Below are positions 13,880-14,100 of a DNA stretch of 14,100 nucleotides, one piece after another. The stretch is from Tannerella sp. (GTDB taxonomy: Bacteria; Bacteroidota; Bacteroidia; Bacteroidales; Tannerellaceae), in assembly GCA_031277235.1 (NCBI GenBank), contig JAITMT010000188.1, positions 1 to 14,100 of the forward strand, given 5' to 3'. Both the position numbers and the translations under genes were made by a program. A model generated the notes under the pieces. That model had not been told where the DNA came from. It saw only the letters and a list, made by a program, of their open reading frames with translations, and made no database searches. Position 1 is the first letter of the stretch. Each line of letters starts with the position of its first letter.

Positions 13880-14100
13880 ATGATGAAACTTGCAATCATT
13901 GGCAGCGGAAATATGGGCGGCGCTATTGCGCGGGGGCTGAAGGGAAGCGGGATTGAACTGTGTTGCGCCGACCGCTCGACCGGCGTCCTGACCGCTTTAC
14001 AGGCGGATAATCCCGAAATAAAGGTTACGACCGACAATCGGGAAGCCGTGAAAGGCGCTGACGTCGTGATCGTTGCCGTAAAGCCGTGGCTCATGGAAAC
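13880..14100 (+). CDS. proC: Pyrroline-5-carboxylate reductase, N-terminal part (cut by window end)
   Basis: The first 73 codons of a ProC-type enzyme, which reduces 1-pyrroline-5-carboxylate to L-proline with NAD(P)H in the cytoplasm. The start MKLAIIGSGNMGGAIARGL is the Rossmann dinucleotide-binding motif G-x-G-x-M-G-x-A of the family, and VVIVAVKPW near residue 65 is the following conserved strand. Two ATGs are adjacent (13880 and 13883); either may be used, and the second fits the family N-terminus better. It is on the opposite strand to everything else here, with its own promoter, and looks richer in G+C than the large operon. It is most likely core chromosome at the border of the accessory block. 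Confidence 0.9.
   Translation, partial: MMKLAIIGSGNMGGAIARGLKGSGIELCCADRSTGVLTALQADNPEIKVTTDNREAVKGADVVIVAVKPWLME

Noticed and set aside
13816..14094. 92-codon minus-strand frame opposite proC
   Set aside because: It is a shadow of proC, whose Rossmann motif and promoter are clear on the plus strand.

Overview
The window looks like chromosomal DNA of a Bacteroidota member, probably Bacteroidales. It has Bacteroides-type promoters (TTTG spaced from TAnnTTTG), A-rich leaders without obvious Shine-Dalgarno sequences, lipoproteins with short lipoboxes, and a DUF6377 regulator, a family typical of that order. Almost everything lies on the minus strand, so it is best read from right to left.

Right end (13880-14100, plus strand): the start of proC, cut by the window edge, with its own promoter. 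To its left is a roughly 1.1 kb stretch without an intact gene. It holds a decayed DUF4160/DUF2442 pair (13617-13212, minus) and a large structured element ending in an intrinsic terminator (13130-13000, minus) whose stems compete for the same bases. About 220 bp without recognisable content follow.

Main block (12779-1727, minus): ten genes separated by only 3-27 bp, most likely one operon. In order of transcription they are: a vWA-domain lipoprotein, a small three-helix membrane protein, a tubulin/FtsZ-superfamily protein, an 1120-residue SrfB-like protein with an actin/Hsp70-fold ATPase core, a single-span coiled-coil membrane protein, a retropepsin-like lipoprotein, three consecutive proteins sharing an N-terminal zinc ribbon but with different C-terminal parts, and a thermonuclease-like lipoprotein. 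The first four encode a tubulin-type and an actin-type nucleotide-binding protein with two envelope partners. The rest look like membrane adaptors and exported enzymes.

My reading is that this is a multicomponent envelope-associated machine in which cytoplasmic nucleotide-driven proteins act with inner-membrane adaptors and periplasm-facing lipoproteins. The function is inference. Related combinations of tubulin-like and vWA proteins have been proposed as membrane-remodelling systems, but I know of no experimentally assigned role for this particular gene set.

Left end (1617-7, minus): a separately transcribed membrane-anchored DUF6377 regulator with its own consensus promoter. It and proC look richer in G+C than the operon between them, which suggests that the operon is accessory DNA.
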